Below are positions 9,679-18,543 of a DNA stretch of 64,000 bases, piece after piece. Numbering within the stretch: position 1 is the first letter of the stretch; every line of letters starts with the position of its first letter. Source of the DNA: Roseovarius indicus (GTDB lineage Bacteria > Pseudomonadota > Alphaproteobacteria > Rhodobacterales > Rhodobacteraceae); NCBI RefSeq assembly GCF_008728195.1, contig NZ_CP031598.1, forward strand, positions 558,001 through 622,000. The letters are read 5' to 3'. The notes under the pieces were generated by a model. The model was not told the origin of the DNA. It was given only the letters and a program-made list of their open reading frames with translations, and ran no database searches. A program made the position numbers and the translations under genes.

Positions 9679-10524
9679 TTACACCGCGATGTTGTCGATG
9701 AGGCGCACGCCGGCGAGCCAGGCGGCGGCGAAGAGGCGGGCCGGGCGCGTGGGGGCGTCGAGGAGGTGGAGGTCGTCGGCGGCGCGGAGGTCGAGATATT
9801 CGACCTTGGTGAAGCCGGTTTTTTCCAGCCGGTCGATGGCGGCGCGCTGAAGCTCGCCGAAAGGTTGGCCGGCGTTGAGGCCGGAGGCGACGGTTTCCAT
9901 TTCCTCGAAGAGGCGCGGGGCGAGGGTGCGGGCGCGGTCGGAGAGGAGCAGGTTGCGGGAGGACAGAGCCAGCCCGTCGATATCGCGGATGGTGGGACAG
10001 CCGTGGATGGTGATCTGCAAATCGAGGTCGCGGGCGAGGCGGGTGACGACCTGCAATTGCTGGAAGTCCTTTTCGCCGAAGAAGGCGTCGGTGGCCGTGG
10101 TCTGGGTGAAGAGCTTGGTGCAGACCGTGGCGACGCCGTCGAAATGGCCGGGGCGGTGGATGCCGTCCATCACGTCGGTCAGCCCCGCGACCGAGACGGT
10201 GGTGGCGAAGCCCGAGGGGTAGACCTGGTCGGGGTCGGGGACGTAGAGCGCGTCGACGCCGAAGCGGGCGAGCTTACGGGCGTCGTCCTGTTCGGTGCGG
10301 GGGTAGTTGGCGAGATCCTGCGCGTTGTTGAACTGCTTGGGGTTCACGAAGATCGTGACGATGACCCGGTCGCACCGGTCTTTCGCCGCCTGCACCAGCG
10401 AGAGGTGTCCGTCATGCAGCGCGCCCATGGTGGGCACGACGCCGATGGTTTCATGCGCGTCGTGCCAGCTGCGGGTCTTGCCGCGCAGGTCGGCGAGCGT
10501 GCGGAGGATGGGCGGCGGGGTCAT
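9679..10524 (-). CDS. panC: Pantothenate synthetase
   Basis: A 281-residue ATP-dependent ligase that joins pantoate and beta-alanine in coenzyme A synthesis. The nucleotide-binding motif PTMGALHDGHLSLV (HxGH), the FVNPKQFN segment, FFGEKDFQQL and the IRDIDGLALSSRN motif are all present. The ATG at 10524 (MTPPPILRTL) is chosen since the upstream extension to 10662 is proline/arginine-rich leader. PanB is not in the window. Downstream lies the hairpin-rich block shared with the M20 gene. Confidence 0.95.
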   Translation of the reverse strand: MTPPPILRTLADLRGKTRSWHDAHETIGVVPTMGALHDGHLSLVQAAKDRCDRVIVTIFVNPKQFNNAQDLANYPRTEQDDARKLARFGVDALYVPDPDQVYPSGFATTVSVAGLTDVMDGIHRPGHFDGVATVCTKLFTQTTATDAFFGEKDFQQLQVVTRLARDLDLQITIHGCPTIRDIDGLALSSRNLLLSDRARTLAPRLFEEMETVASGLNAGQPFGELQRAAIDRLEKTGFTKVEYLDLRAADDLHLLDAPTRPARLFAAAWLAGVRLIDNIAV

Positions 10525-10685
10525 CGGCGGGGCCTTCGTGCTGCGCGTGTCGCGCCGGGTTCTAGCCTGTGTCGCGCGGGGAATCCACCGCCTCGCGCGC
10601 GTCTTGTGGTTGATCGCGGGCCGGTTTCCGGTGAGACTTCCGGGACAGGGTGGGGAATCCACTGGGGTAAAGGAGACCTGGAAGG

Positions 10686-12161
10686 ATGAAGACGTTCCGT
10701 ATGGCCGCGCTGGCGGGCGCGATGACGATGGTGGCGGTGGCCGCGCAGGCGAAGAGCGACATCGTGGTCGGGCTGAACCTGGAGCCGCCGCATCTCGACC
10801 CCACCAGCGCCGCGGCCGGGGCCATCGACCAGGTGCTTTATGCCAATGTTTTCGAAGGCTTGACCCGGTTCGGGCCGGATGGCTCGGTGAACCCGGGGCT
10901 GGCCGAAAGCTGGGAGATTTCCGAGGACGGGCTGACCTATACGTTCCACCTGCACGAGGGGGTGACGTTTCATGACGGCTCGGCGCTCGATGCCGGGGAT
11001 GTGAAGTTCAGCCTCGACCGGGCCCATGACGAGGACAGCCAGAACGCGCAGAAGGCGCTGTTCGAGGGGATCGAGAGCGTCGAGGTCGTGGACGAGCTGA
11101 CGGTGAAGGTGACGCTCAAGGCGCCGGACGGGAGCTTCCTGTTCAACATGGCCTGGGGCGACGCGGTGATCGTGGCGCCGGAGAGCATCACCGAGATCAA
11201 GCAGGAGCCGGTGGGCACCGGCGCCTTCGTGTTCGACGACTGGGTGCAGGGCGACCGGATCACGCTGGTGAAGAACCCCGATTACTGGGGGGAGCCGGCG
11301 AAGCTGGACCGGGTGACGTTCAAGTTCATTTCCGACCCGACGGCGGCCTTCGCGGCCGTGATGGCCGAGGATGTGCATGCGTTTCCGGGCTTCCCGGCGC
11401 CCGAGAACCTGCCGCAGTTCGAGGCGGATGCGCGGTTCCAGGTGCTGGTGGGCTCGACCGAGGGCGAGACGATCCTGGCGACCAACAACAAGATGAAGCC
11501 CTTCGACGACGTGAAGGTGCGCGAGGCGCTGGCCCATGCGATCGACCGGCAGGCGATCATCGACGGGGCGATGTTTGGTTTGGGCACGCCGATCGGCACG
11601 CATTTCGCGCCGCATAACCCGGATTACGTGGATCTGACGGGCCTGTCGGAGTATGACCCGGAGAAGGCCAAGGCACTTCTGGCCGAGGCGGGCTATGCGG
11701 ACGGGTTCGAGACCACGCTGAAGCTGCCGCCGCCGTCTTATGCGCGGCGCGGGGGCGAGATCATCGCGGCGCAGTTGAGGGCCGTGGGGATCGAGGCGGA
11801 GATTTCCAACCTCGAATGGGCGCAGTGGCTGGAGCAGGTGTTCAAGGGCAAGGATTTCGGGCTGACCATCGTGAGCCATACCGAGCCCTTCGATATCGGG
11901 ATCTATGCGCGGCCGGATTACTATTTCCAGTATGACGATGCCGGGTTCCAGGAGATGAACACGGAGCTTGGCGGCGAGGCCGATCCGGCGAAGCGGTCGG
12001 ACCTGCTGGAGCGGATGCAGCGCAAGATCGCGGAGGATTACGTGAACGGGTATCTCTTCCAGCTGGCGACGCCGACGGTGGCCAATGCCAAGATCCGCGG
12101 GCTGTGGAAGGACGCGCCGACGCAGGCCACCGACCTGACGGGGGTGTATTGGGAAGACTGA
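10686..12161 (+). CDS. ABC transporter substrate-binding protein, family 5 (peptide type)
   Basis: A 491-residue periplasmic binding protein of the DppA/OppA class. A signal peptide ends at AQA before KSDIVVGL. The family 5 signature lies near AESWEISEDGLTYTFHLHEGVTFHDGSALDAGDVKFSLDRA. An AAAGGAGA ribosome site precedes the ATG. The two permeases and the fused ATPase follow on the same strand after a 232-bp hairpin-rich gap, so it is the receptor of that system. The ligand could be a di- or oligopeptide or another small solute. Confidence 0.92.
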   Translation: MKTFRMAALAGAMTMVAVAAQAKSDIVVGLNLEPPHLDPTSAAAGAIDQVLYANVFEGLTRFGPDGSVNPGLAESWEISEDGLTYTFHLHEGVTFHDGSALDAGDVKFSLDRAHDEDSQNAQKALFEGIESVEVVDELTVKVTLKAPDGSFLFNMAWGDAVIVAPESITEIKQEPVGTGAFVFDDWVQGDRITLVKNPDYWGEPAKLDRVTFKFISDPTAAFAAVMAEDVHAFPGFPAPENLPQFEADARFQVLVGSTEGETILATNNKMKPFDDVKVREALAHAIDRQAIIDGAMFGLGTPIGTHFAPHNPDYVDLTGLSEYDPEKAKALLAEAGYADGFETTLKLPPPSYARRGGEIIAAQLRAVGIEAEISNLEWAQWLEQVFKGKDFGLTIVSHTEPFDIGIYARPDYYFQYDDAGFQEMNTELGGEADPAKRSDLLERMQRKIAEDYVNGYLFQLATPTVANAKIRGLWKDAPTQATDLTGVYWED

Positions 12162-12172
12162 CCGTGGCGGCG

Positions 12173-12345
12173 CCGTTTTCCGCGCGGAAAACGGGGAAGA
12201 AAACGGGGGTTTTCTTGCCCGGAATTTTTGAAAATTCCGGGGCGCGGGCGGTGGCGGTGTGCCGCCGCCGCAACCGGGTTGCGGGACGGTGCGGGGGGCG
12301 GCGGAAAATTGGAATTTTCCGGGTCGGAATTTTGGAAAATTCCGA
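12173..12345. repeat. Array of seven consecutive hairpins between binding-protein and permease genes
   Basis: Seven inverted repeats follow one another: 12173-12194 (perfect 22-bp palindrome), 12197-12216 (8-bp stem, GGGG loop), 12218-12241 (11-bp stem), 12248-12271 (10-bp stem, one G-T pair), 12268-12284 (8-bp stem), 12302-12321 (9-bp stem) and 12324-12345 (10-bp stem). Three of them are variants of CGGAATTTT-NN-AAAATTCCG. The array occupies nearly the whole gap before the permease start at 12394, where it could end or protect the upstream transcript and lower permease expression relative to the binding protein. Confidence 0.8.
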
Positions 12346-12357
12346 TGCCTTCGGCGA

Positions 12358-12379
12358 GAGTATTTTTGGCAAGATGAAG
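12358..12379 (+). repeat. Single GAGTATTTTTGGCAAGATGAAG motif
   Basis: This matches the inverted-pair motif at 9515-9664 and lies 14 bases before the permease ATG. It may serve as part of the leader or as a remnant of the same repeat family. Confidence 0.55.
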
Positions 12380-12393
12380 CCGGGGGTGGCGTG

Positions 12394-13341
12394 ATGCTGC
12401 GCTATGTGGGGCGGCGGGTGGTGTCGCTTGCGGTCTCGCTTCTGGTGGCGTCGGTGGTGATCTTCCTGGCGCTCGAGGTCGTGCCGGGGGATCCGGCGGC
12501 CTACATGCTGGGGATCAATGCGCAGGAGGATACGCTGGCGGCCTTGCGGGCCGAGCTGGGGCTCGATCAGTCGCGGGTGGAAAGATATCTGAGCTGGGTG
12601 GGTGGCATGGTGCAGGGGGATTTCGGGACCTCCTACACCTATCGCACGCCGGTGGCGGAGATGATCGGGGACCGGTTGTGGGTGAGCCTGCCGCTGGCGG
12701 TCTATGCGCTGGTGCTGAGCACGCTGATTGCCTTTCCGGCGGGGATCTGGGCTGCGTCGCAGCGGGGCTCGGTCGTGGACTGGGGGGTGATGGGGGTGAC
12801 GCAGCTTGGCGTGGCGATCCCGAATTTCTGGTTCGCGATGCTGATGGTGCTCGTCTTTGCGATCAACCTGCAATGGTTCAGTGCCGGCGGGTTTGCCGGG
12901 TGGGAGAACGGGCTGTTGGCCGGGCTGAAGAGCCTGACATTGCCGGCTGTGGCGCTGGCGCTGCCGCAGGCGAGTATCCTGGCGCGGGTGATGCGCTCGG
13001 CGCTCCTGGATACGCTGGGGGAGGATTTCATTCGCACGGCAAGGGCGAAGGGGCTGACGCGCGGGCAGGCGCTGCGGCGGCATGCGGTCAGGAACGCGAT
13101 GATCCCGGTGCTGACGATCATCGGGCTGCAGTTTTCCTTCCTGCTGGCGGGCGTCATCATCATCGAGAACGTGTTCTTCCTGCCCGGGCTGGGGCGGCTG
13201 GTGTTCCAGGCGATTTCGGCTCGGGATTTGATCGTGGTGGAATCGGTGGTGATGTTCCTGGTCTTCGCCGTGGTGATGGTGAATTTCGTGGTGGACCTGA
13301 CCTATGCCTGGGTCGATCCGCGGCTCAGGGGGCGGCGGTGA
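12394..13341 (+). CDS. ABC transporter permease (DppB type)
   Basis: A 315-residue inner-membrane subunit of a peptide-type importer. The N-terminal LRYVGRRVVSLAVSLLVASVVIF helix and VVPGDPAAYMLG are typical of DppB/OppB. The cytoplasmic EAA loop appears as DFIRTARAKGLTRGQALRRHAVRNAMIPVLT. The ATG at 12394 is preferred; upstream sequence back to 12259 is the hairpin array. The TGA overlaps the GTG of the next permease gene by four bases. Confidence 0.93.
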   Translation: MLRYVGRRVVSLAVSLLVASVVIFLALEVVPGDPAAYMLGINAQEDTLAALRAELGLDQSRVERYLSWVGGMVQGDFGTSYTYRTPVAEMIGDRLWVSLPLAVYALVLSTLIAFPAGIWAASQRGSVVDWGVMGVTQLGVAIPNFWFAMLMVLVFAINLQWFSAGGFAGWENGLLAGLKSLTLPAVALALPQASILARVMRSALLDTLGEDFIRTARAKGLTRGQALRRHAVRNAMIPVLTIIGLQFSFLLAGVIIIENVFFLPGLGRLVFQAISARDLIVVESVVMFLVFAVVMVNFVVDLTYAWVDPRLRGRR

Positions 13342-14153
13342 GGGGGGCGCTCATCTTCGGGGCCTGCCTGTCGGCGGTGTTTGCCGGGGCGGCGGTGCTG
13401 TCCTTCCTGTGGGTGCCCTACGACATCGAGGCACTGGATATTGCCAACAAGATACAGGCGCCGTCGGGGGCGCACCCGCTGGGGACGGATCATTTCGGGC
13501 GGGATATCCTGTCGATGATCATGGTGGGCGCGCGGACCTCGATTGCCGTGGCGCTGGTGGCCGTGGGGATCGGCATGGGGCTGGGCGTGCCGCTGGGACT
13601 GGCGGCGGCGGCGCGGCGGGGGTCGTGGCTCGACGAGGTGATCAGCCGGGGGAATGACCTGATCTTCGCGTTTCCGAGCCTGCTGATCGCGATCATGATC
13701 ACCGCCGTTTTCGGGCCGAGCGCGGTGAACGCGATCATCGCCATCGGGATCTTCAACATTCCCGTCTTCGCGCGGCTGGTGCGGGGGGCGGCGATGAGCC
13801 TGTGGACTCGCGAGTATGTGCTGGCGGCACGGGTTGCGGGGAAGGGGGCGGTCAGGATTTCGTGGGAGCATATCCTGCCCAACGTGACGAACCTGCTGAT
13901 CGTGCAGGGGACGATCCAGTTCAGCTTGGGGATATTGGCGGAGGCGGGTCTGTCTTACGTGGGCCTTGGCGCGCAGCCGCCGGTGCCGAGCTGGGGCCGG
14001 ATGCTGGCGGATAGCCAGACGATGATATCCTTTGCGCCGCACATGGCGCTGTTTCCCGGCCTCGCGATCCTGCTGACGGTGCTGGGGCTGAACCTGATGG
14101 GGGACGGGTTGCGTGATCTGCTTGACCCGCGGCTTCGGAGGTTGCGGCAGTGA
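13338..14153 (+). CDS. ABC transporter permease (DppC type)
   Basis: A 271-residue second membrane subunit, starting at GTG 13338 inside the stop of the previous gene. It carries HPLGTDHFGRDILSMIMVGARTSI and the EAA-loop region EYVLAARVAGKGAVRISWEHILPNV, both hallmarks of DppC/OppC. The TGA overlaps the GTG of the ATPase gene, so dppB-, dppC- and dppDF-like genes are translated as a coupled set. It lacks the long N-terminal extension of some DppC proteins, starting straight at the first helix. Confidence 0.92.
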   Translation: MRGALIFGACLSAVFAGAAVLSFLWVPYDIEALDIANKIQAPSGAHPLGTDHFGRDILSMIMVGARTSIAVALVAVGIGMGLGVPLGLAAAARRGSWLDEVISRGNDLIFAFPSLLIAIMITAVFGPSAVNAIIAIGIFNIPVFARLVRGAAMSLWTREYVLAARVAGKGAVRISWEHILPNVTNLLIVQGTIQFSLGILAEAGLSYVGLGAQPPVPSWGRMLADSQTMISFAPHMALFPGLAILLTVLGLNLMGDGLRDLLDPRLRRLRQ

Positions 14154-15724
14154 GCTTGCTGGAGATCGACGGGCTGGGGCTGACGATCGGCAACGTGACG
14201 GTGCTGGAGGACGTGTCCTTCGCCGTCGGCAAGGGCGAGATCGTGGGGGTGATCGGCGAGTCGGGGAGCGGCAAGTCGATGACCGCGCTGAGCGTGATGC
14301 AGTTGTTGCCGAAGGGGGCGCGGTGTTCGGGCCGCGTGACGCTGGCGGGGCAGGATGTGCTGGCGATGCGGGAGCGGGACTTGTGCCGGTTGCGGGGGAA
14401 AGAGGTCGGCATGGTGTTCCAGGAGCCGATGACGGCGCTGAACCCGTTGCAGACCATCGGCGACCAGGTGGCGGAGACGGTTCTGATCCACGAGGGCGTG
14501 GGCCGGGCCGAGGCGATGGCCCGGGCGGCCGAGGCGCTGGCGCGGGTGGAGCTGCCGCAGGACAGGTTTCCGCTGGGGCGGTATCCGCATGAGTTGTCGG
14601 GCGGGCAGCGGCAAAGGGTGGGGATCGCCATGGCGATTGCGCTGCGCCCGAGCCTGCTGATTGCCGACGAGCCGACGACGGCGTTGGACGTGACGACGCA
14701 GGCGGAGGTTCTGCGGCTGCTGAAGCGGCTGGTGCAGGAGGACGGGATGGGGCTGATGCTGATCTCGCATGACCTTGGTGTCGTGGCGGGGATGGCGGAC
14801 CGGATCGTCATCATGCGGCATGGCAAGGTGATGGAGGAGGGCCGGTTCGGGGCGTTGGGCCATCCCTATTCGCTGAAGCTGCTGGAGGCGTCGGACCATG
14901 TGCCGGAACGTGAGGGGCAAGGGGGCGACGTGCCTCTGCTGGAAGTGCGGGACGTGGTCAGGGAATATGCGACGCGGCGGCAGGGATGGCTGGGCAAGCC
15001 GGGGGTGTTCCGGGCCGTGGACGGGGTGAGTTTCGAGGTGAAGCGGGGCGAGAACATTGGGTTGGTGGGCGAATCGGGCTGCGGGAAGTCGACGCTGACG
15101 CGGGCCATCCTGGGGCTGGAAGAGGTGCAGGGGGGCGAGATACGGCTGGATGGGCAGCCGGTGTTTGTCGGGCATAAGCCCAACCGGGATGTCCGGCGGC
15201 GGATGCAGGTGGTGTTCCAGGACCCCTATGGCAGCTTCAACCCGCGTCACAAGGTGGGGCGGCTGGTGGCGGAGCCGTTTCACCTGCTGGACGATGCGCC
15301 GAAGGGGGCGGAGTTGGAGGCCGCGATTGCGGAGGCGCTGGAGAGCGTGGGGCTGCAAGCGGGCGACCGGGACAAATATATTCACGAGTTCAGCGGCGGG
15401 CAGCGGCAGCGGATCGCCATTGCCCGGGCGCTGATCATCCGGCCGGAGCTGATCATCCTCGACGAGGCGGTGAGCGCGCTCGACGTGCAGGTCAGGGCAC
15501 GGATACTTGATTTGCTGGCGGGGTTGTCGGACCGGCTTGGCCTGACCTATCTTTTCATCAGCCATGACCTTTCGGTCGTGCGGAACGTGACCGACCGGGT
15601 GCTGGTGATGCAGGCGGGACGGATCGTGGAGCAGGGCGAGACGGAAGAGGTGGTCGCCCGCCCGCAACATGACTACACCAAGCAGCTTATCGCGGCGGTG
15701 CCGCGGCTGCCGAGGTCGGCATAG
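14150..15724 (+). CDS. Fused dual ABC ATPase (DppD-DppF type)
   Basis: A 524-residue protein with two complete nucleotide-binding domains in one chain. Domain 1 has Walker A GESGSGKS (about residue 37), signature LSGGQRQR (about 150) and Walker B LLIADEPT. Domain 2 has Walker A GESGCGKS (about 307), signature FSGGQRQR (about 413) and Walker B LIILDEA. These energise the two upstream permeases. Fusion of the two ATPases is known for some glutathione- and peptide-type importers (GsiA/YejF-like). The start is GTG 14150 in a four-base overlap. Confidence 0.94.
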   Translation: MSLLEIDGLGLTIGNVTVLEDVSFAVGKGEIVGVIGESGSGKSMTALSVMQLLPKGARCSGRVTLAGQDVLAMRERDLCRLRGKEVGMVFQEPMTALNPLQTIGDQVAETVLIHEGVGRAEAMARAAEALARVELPQDRFPLGRYPHELSGGQRQRVGIAMAIALRPSLLIADEPTTALDVTTQAEVLRLLKRLVQEDGMGLMLISHDLGVVAGMADRIVIMRHGKVMEEGRFGALGHPYSLKLLEASDHVPEREGQGGDVPLLEVRDVVREYATRRQGWLGKPGVFRAVDGVSFEVKRGENIGLVGESGCGKSTLTRAILGLEEVQGGEIRLDGQPVFVGHKPNRDVRRRMQVVFQDPYGSFNPRHKVGRLVAEPFHLLDDAPKGAELEAAIAEALESVGLQAGDRDKYIHEFSGGQRQRIAIARALIIRPELIILDEAVSALDVQVRARILDLLAGLSDRLGLTYLFISHDLSVVRNVTDRVLVMQAGRIVEQGETEEVVARPQHDYTKQLIAAVPRLPRSA

Positions 15725-15780
15725 CCATTCGTGCCTGCCTCGCCTACAACGGACCCTGAGACCCGACCCGGGAGACCATC

Positions 15781-16566
15781 TTGCGCCTGATCCTTGCCCT
15801 TTTCCTGAGCCTTGCGCTCTGGCCCGCCGCCACGCCCGCCGCACCGCAGGGGGGCGATATCGTGGTGACCAAGCAGGATATCATGCGGCTTCTGGCGCAG
15901 ATCCCCGAGATCGCGCCGGTGCGCGAGGATATGCGCAGGCTGGGCTTTCGGGGCGAGAACCTCGAGCTGGCGGTGGCGCAGAACCGGGCGTTCTATACGG
16001 ACCCGGTGATTGCGGGGTTCATCGCCGAGCAGGTGATGATGGCCTATGCCAGCCCCGGCCAGCCGGGGCAGGCGCAGGGGCTGATCTGGCCGCTGATCGA
16101 CCGGGGGCTGGGGCATCTGCCGATGCGGAAGCTGAAGTATTACTACGAGGTCGAGGAGACGATGATCGACGCGTTGCCGGTGGCGCAATGCGGGCGGATC
16201 ATTCGCAACGACCTGTCGGCCGAGGCGCATTCGGACACGATGAGCCGGATGGCGGCGCGGCTGAATCCGCCAGCGCTGAAGGAATATTACGAGATCCAGC
16301 TGACCGCCGCCCGGCTGGGCGCGCAGCGGGGGCCGGTGCGGCTGTCGCGGTCGCAGTTCGACCGGGTGCGCGCCGGGCTCGACCGGGAGATGGACGTGCT
16401 GGTGGCCGGCACGCCCCGGCCGGCCGAGATCATCGACGCGATGCGCGACCTGCGGCATGCCGACAACCGGCGGGCCTGTGTCATCGGGCGGCTGATGTAT
16501 GACGCGGTGATGCGGCTGGAGGGGCAGACGCTGCGCGATGCGCTGATCTTCATGAGTTCCCCGTGA
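15781..16566 (+). CDS. Secreted protein of unknown function (DUF2059-like length)
   Basis: A 261-residue protein with an N-terminal signal peptide (RLILALFLSLALWPAATPA). The only start that keeps it is a TTG at 15781, preceded by GGGAGA. The mature part is mostly helical with the strings KYYYEVEETMIDALPVAQCGRIIRNDLS and NPPALKEYYEIQLTAARLG. Two cysteines (in AQCGR and RACVIG) could form a disulfide. I do not recognise the family with confidence. Its stop overlaps the GTG of the next gene, so it is cotranscribed with the YcaQ-like gene, although a functional link is not evident. Confidence 0.7.
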   Translation: MRLILALFLSLALWPAATPAAPQGGDIVVTKQDIMRLLAQIPEIAPVREDMRRLGFRGENLELAVAQNRAFYTDPVIAGFIAEQVMMAYASPGQPGQAQGLIWPLIDRGLGHLPMRKLKYYYEVEETMIDALPVAQCGRIIRNDLSAEAHSDTMSRMAARLNPPALKEYYEIQLTAARLGAQRGPVRLSRSQFDRVRAGLDREMDVLVAGTPRPAEIIDAMRDLRHADNRRACVIGRLMYDAVMRLEGQTLRDALIFMSSP

Positions 16567-17729
16567 CAGCGCCGCTTCGGATCGGCAACCGCGAGGCGCG
16601 GCGGCTGTGGCTGTGGACGAACGGCCTGTCGGGCACGCCGGTGGGGCCGGTCGACGTGATGGGGATGATCCGGGCGTTGGGCTTCGTGCAGATCGACACG
16701 ATCCGGAACGTGACGCGGGCGCATCATCACATCCTGTGGAGCCGGAACCAGAATTACCGGGAAAAGATGCTGTGGCCGCTGCTCAGGCAACGGGAGATCT
16801 TCGAGCATTTCACCCATGACGCTTCGCTTATCCCGATGGACGTGCTGCCGATGTGGCAGCGCCAGTTCCGGCGGCTGGGCGAGAAGGCCGCGCGGCATGA
16901 CTGGTACCAGTCGGGGCTGGGGCAGGAGCAGATTGCGAGCATAAGGGAGCGGATCGCGGCGGAAGGGGCGCTGTCGACCCATGCGTTCGAGACCAAGGCG
17001 GAGAGCCGCGAGATGTGGGCTCGCCCGCCGCACAAGAAGGCGCTGGACCAGATGTGGTATTCCGGCGAGCTGGCGACCTGTCACCGCGAGAATTTCGTGA
17101 AATTCTATGACCTTGGGGAACGGGTGTTCCCGGCGCAGCTGCGCGAGGGGCCGGGGGAGGCGGAGAGCGCGCTGTGGCTGTGCGATGCCGCTTTGGACCG
17201 GCTGAGCGTCGGGACGACGGGCGAGGTGCAGCGCTTCTGGGAGGCGATGGACGCGGGCGAGGCGAAGAGCTGGGCCGAGGCCAGGCAGCCGGTGCCGGTG
17301 GAGGTGCAGGGGGCTGACGGGTCATGGCGGGCGGCCTGGGGCGCGCCGGATATCGAAGAGCGGCTCGCGCGGGCGCCGGGGGCGACGAGCCGCTTGAGGA
17401 TATTGAACCCGTTCGACCCGGCGATCCGGGATCGGGTGCGGCTGGAGCGGCTGTTCGGGTTTGCCTATCGCAACGAGATGTTCGTGCCGAAGGACAAGCG
17501 GCTCTGGGGGTATTACGTCTATCCGCTGCTCGAGGGCGACCGGTTCGTGGGGCGCTGCGAGCTGAAGGCGGACCGGGCGGCGGGGTGGCTGCGGGTGACC
17601 GGGTTCTGGCCGGAGCGGGGCGTGAAATGGGGGCCGGCACGGGTGGAGAAGCTTGAGGCGGAGCTGGCCAGGTTCGCGCGGCTGGCCGGGATCCGGGAGA
17701 TTCACTGGGACGTGGCGCGGCCGGGGTAG
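16563..17729 (+). CDS. YcaQ-like (HTH_42) DNA glycosylase
   Basis: A 388-residue member of the winged-helix YcaQ/AlkZ family (PF06224), which includes DNA glycosylases acting on bulky alkyl adducts and interstrand cross-links. Residues 43-45 read Q-I-D in GFVQIDTIRNV; a Q-x-D motif is characteristic of the YcaQ-like branch, whereas AlkZ itself has Q-x-Q. The family string RAHHHILWSRNQNY and the C-terminal LRILNPFDPAIRDR follow. GTG start at 16563 is set by overlap with the previous gene. Function would be repair of endogenous or antibiotic-induced DNA damage, inferred from the family. Confidence 0.82.
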   Translation: MTAPLRIGNREARRLWLWTNGLSGTPVGPVDVMGMIRALGFVQIDTIRNVTRAHHHILWSRNQNYREKMLWPLLRQREIFEHFTHDASLIPMDVLPMWQRQFRRLGEKAARHDWYQSGLGQEQIASIRERIAAEGALSTHAFETKAESREMWARPPHKKALDQMWYSGELATCHRENFVKFYDLGERVFPAQLREGPGEAESALWLCDAALDRLSVGTTGEVQRFWEAMDAGEAKSWAEARQPVPVEVQGADGSWRAAWGAPDIEERLARAPGATSRLRILNPFDPAIRDRVRLERLFGFAYRNEMFVPKDKRLWGYYVYPLLEGDRFVGRCELKADRAAGWLRVTGFWPERGVKWGPARVEKLEAELARFARLAGIREIHWDVARPG

Positions 17730-17776
17730 TGGGATGGTCGCGCCCCGGCCTTGAGCCGGAGCCTCGGAGGCACGAG

Positions 17777-17797
17777 GTCCCGGGTCAGGCCCGGGAC
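17777..17797. repeat. GTCCCGGG-N5-CCCGGGAC hairpin between convergent genes
   Basis: A perfect 8-bp stem lies between the converging YcaQ-like and isochorismatase genes. Similar CCGGG palindromes occur at 22171-22189. It has no T-run and resembles a REP-type palindrome more than an intrinsic terminator. Confidence 0.55.
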
Positions 17798-17825
17798 GGG
17801 TGGTATTGTTAGCCGCAGACTTGCC

Positions 17826-18446
17826 TTACTCGTTGCCCTGTACTCGCGTGAGGTCAGGTGCGTCGCCCTTCGTCAGCGCAAGCGCCTGATCTGTCGAGAT
17901 CGCCGTGCAGAACTCCCCGTGCAGGGACGCCACCGACAGCGCGTGCACCGTCTCGGGGTCGTGATCCGTGCCGTCCGGGCCGACGCGGTTGGTCGTCGCG
18001 CAGGCATCCGGAACCAGGTAGGTGTCGTAGCCCATGTTGCCGGCCATCCGCGTCGAGGTTTCCACGCAGAAATTGGTGAAGAAGCCGACGATCACCAGCC
18101 GGGTGATGCCGTGCTGGCGCATGCGAAGCTCGATGTCGGTGCCGATGAAGGCGGAGTTCACGTCTTTGCGGATGACGATTTCGCCGGCGGCCGGCTCGAA
18201 CCCCTCGATCATCGCGCCGGTGGGCAGGGAGAGCTTCAGCGGCGAGGCGGCCTCGCGTGAATCGTGCTGGGTGTAGATCACCGGCAGGCCCGCGTCGCGC
18301 CAGGCCGCCAGCAGGCCGGCCATCTCGGCCTCGGCGCCGGGGTTGTTGCGGCGGCCGGTGGGCCCGCCCCAATGCTCGAGCACGTTGACGCCCTTTTGCA
18401 CGTCGATGAGGAGGAGGGCGGTTTCGGGGCCGAACTGGCGGATCAT
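17826..18446 (-). CDS. Isochorismatase-family cysteine hydrolase
   Basis: A 206-residue cytoplasmic hydrolase with the catalytic triad of the family: Asp15 in LLLIDVQKG, Lys in VIRKDVNSAF and Cys in VGFFTNFCVETSTR. The cis-peptide segment before the cysteine is preserved. The start at 18446 (MIRQFGPE) is chosen because the upstream extension is not protein-like. Family members hydrolyse isochorismate, nicotinamide, N-carbamoyl amines and similar substrates; no neighbouring gene points to one. It diverges from the SDR gene with a 97-bp spacer. Confidence 0.85.
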   Translation of the reverse strand: MIRQFGPETALLLIDVQKGVNVLEHWGGPTGRRNNPGAEAEMAGLLAAWRDAGLPVIYTQHDSREAASPLKLSLPTGAMIEGFEPAAGEIVIRKDVNSAFIGTDIELRMRQHGITRLVIVGFFTNFCVETSTRMAGNMGYDTYLVPDACATTNRVGPDGTDHDPETVHALSVASLHGEFCTAISTDQALALTKGDAPDLTRVQGNE

Positions 18447-18543
18447 GGGCTGTCCTTTGCAAAGGGGTGTTCCTGCAAACTGGTACAGCCGGGACAAAGG
18501 CGTTAGCAAGTGTCGCAGACAGGCAATTGCGGAGGAGACAGCC

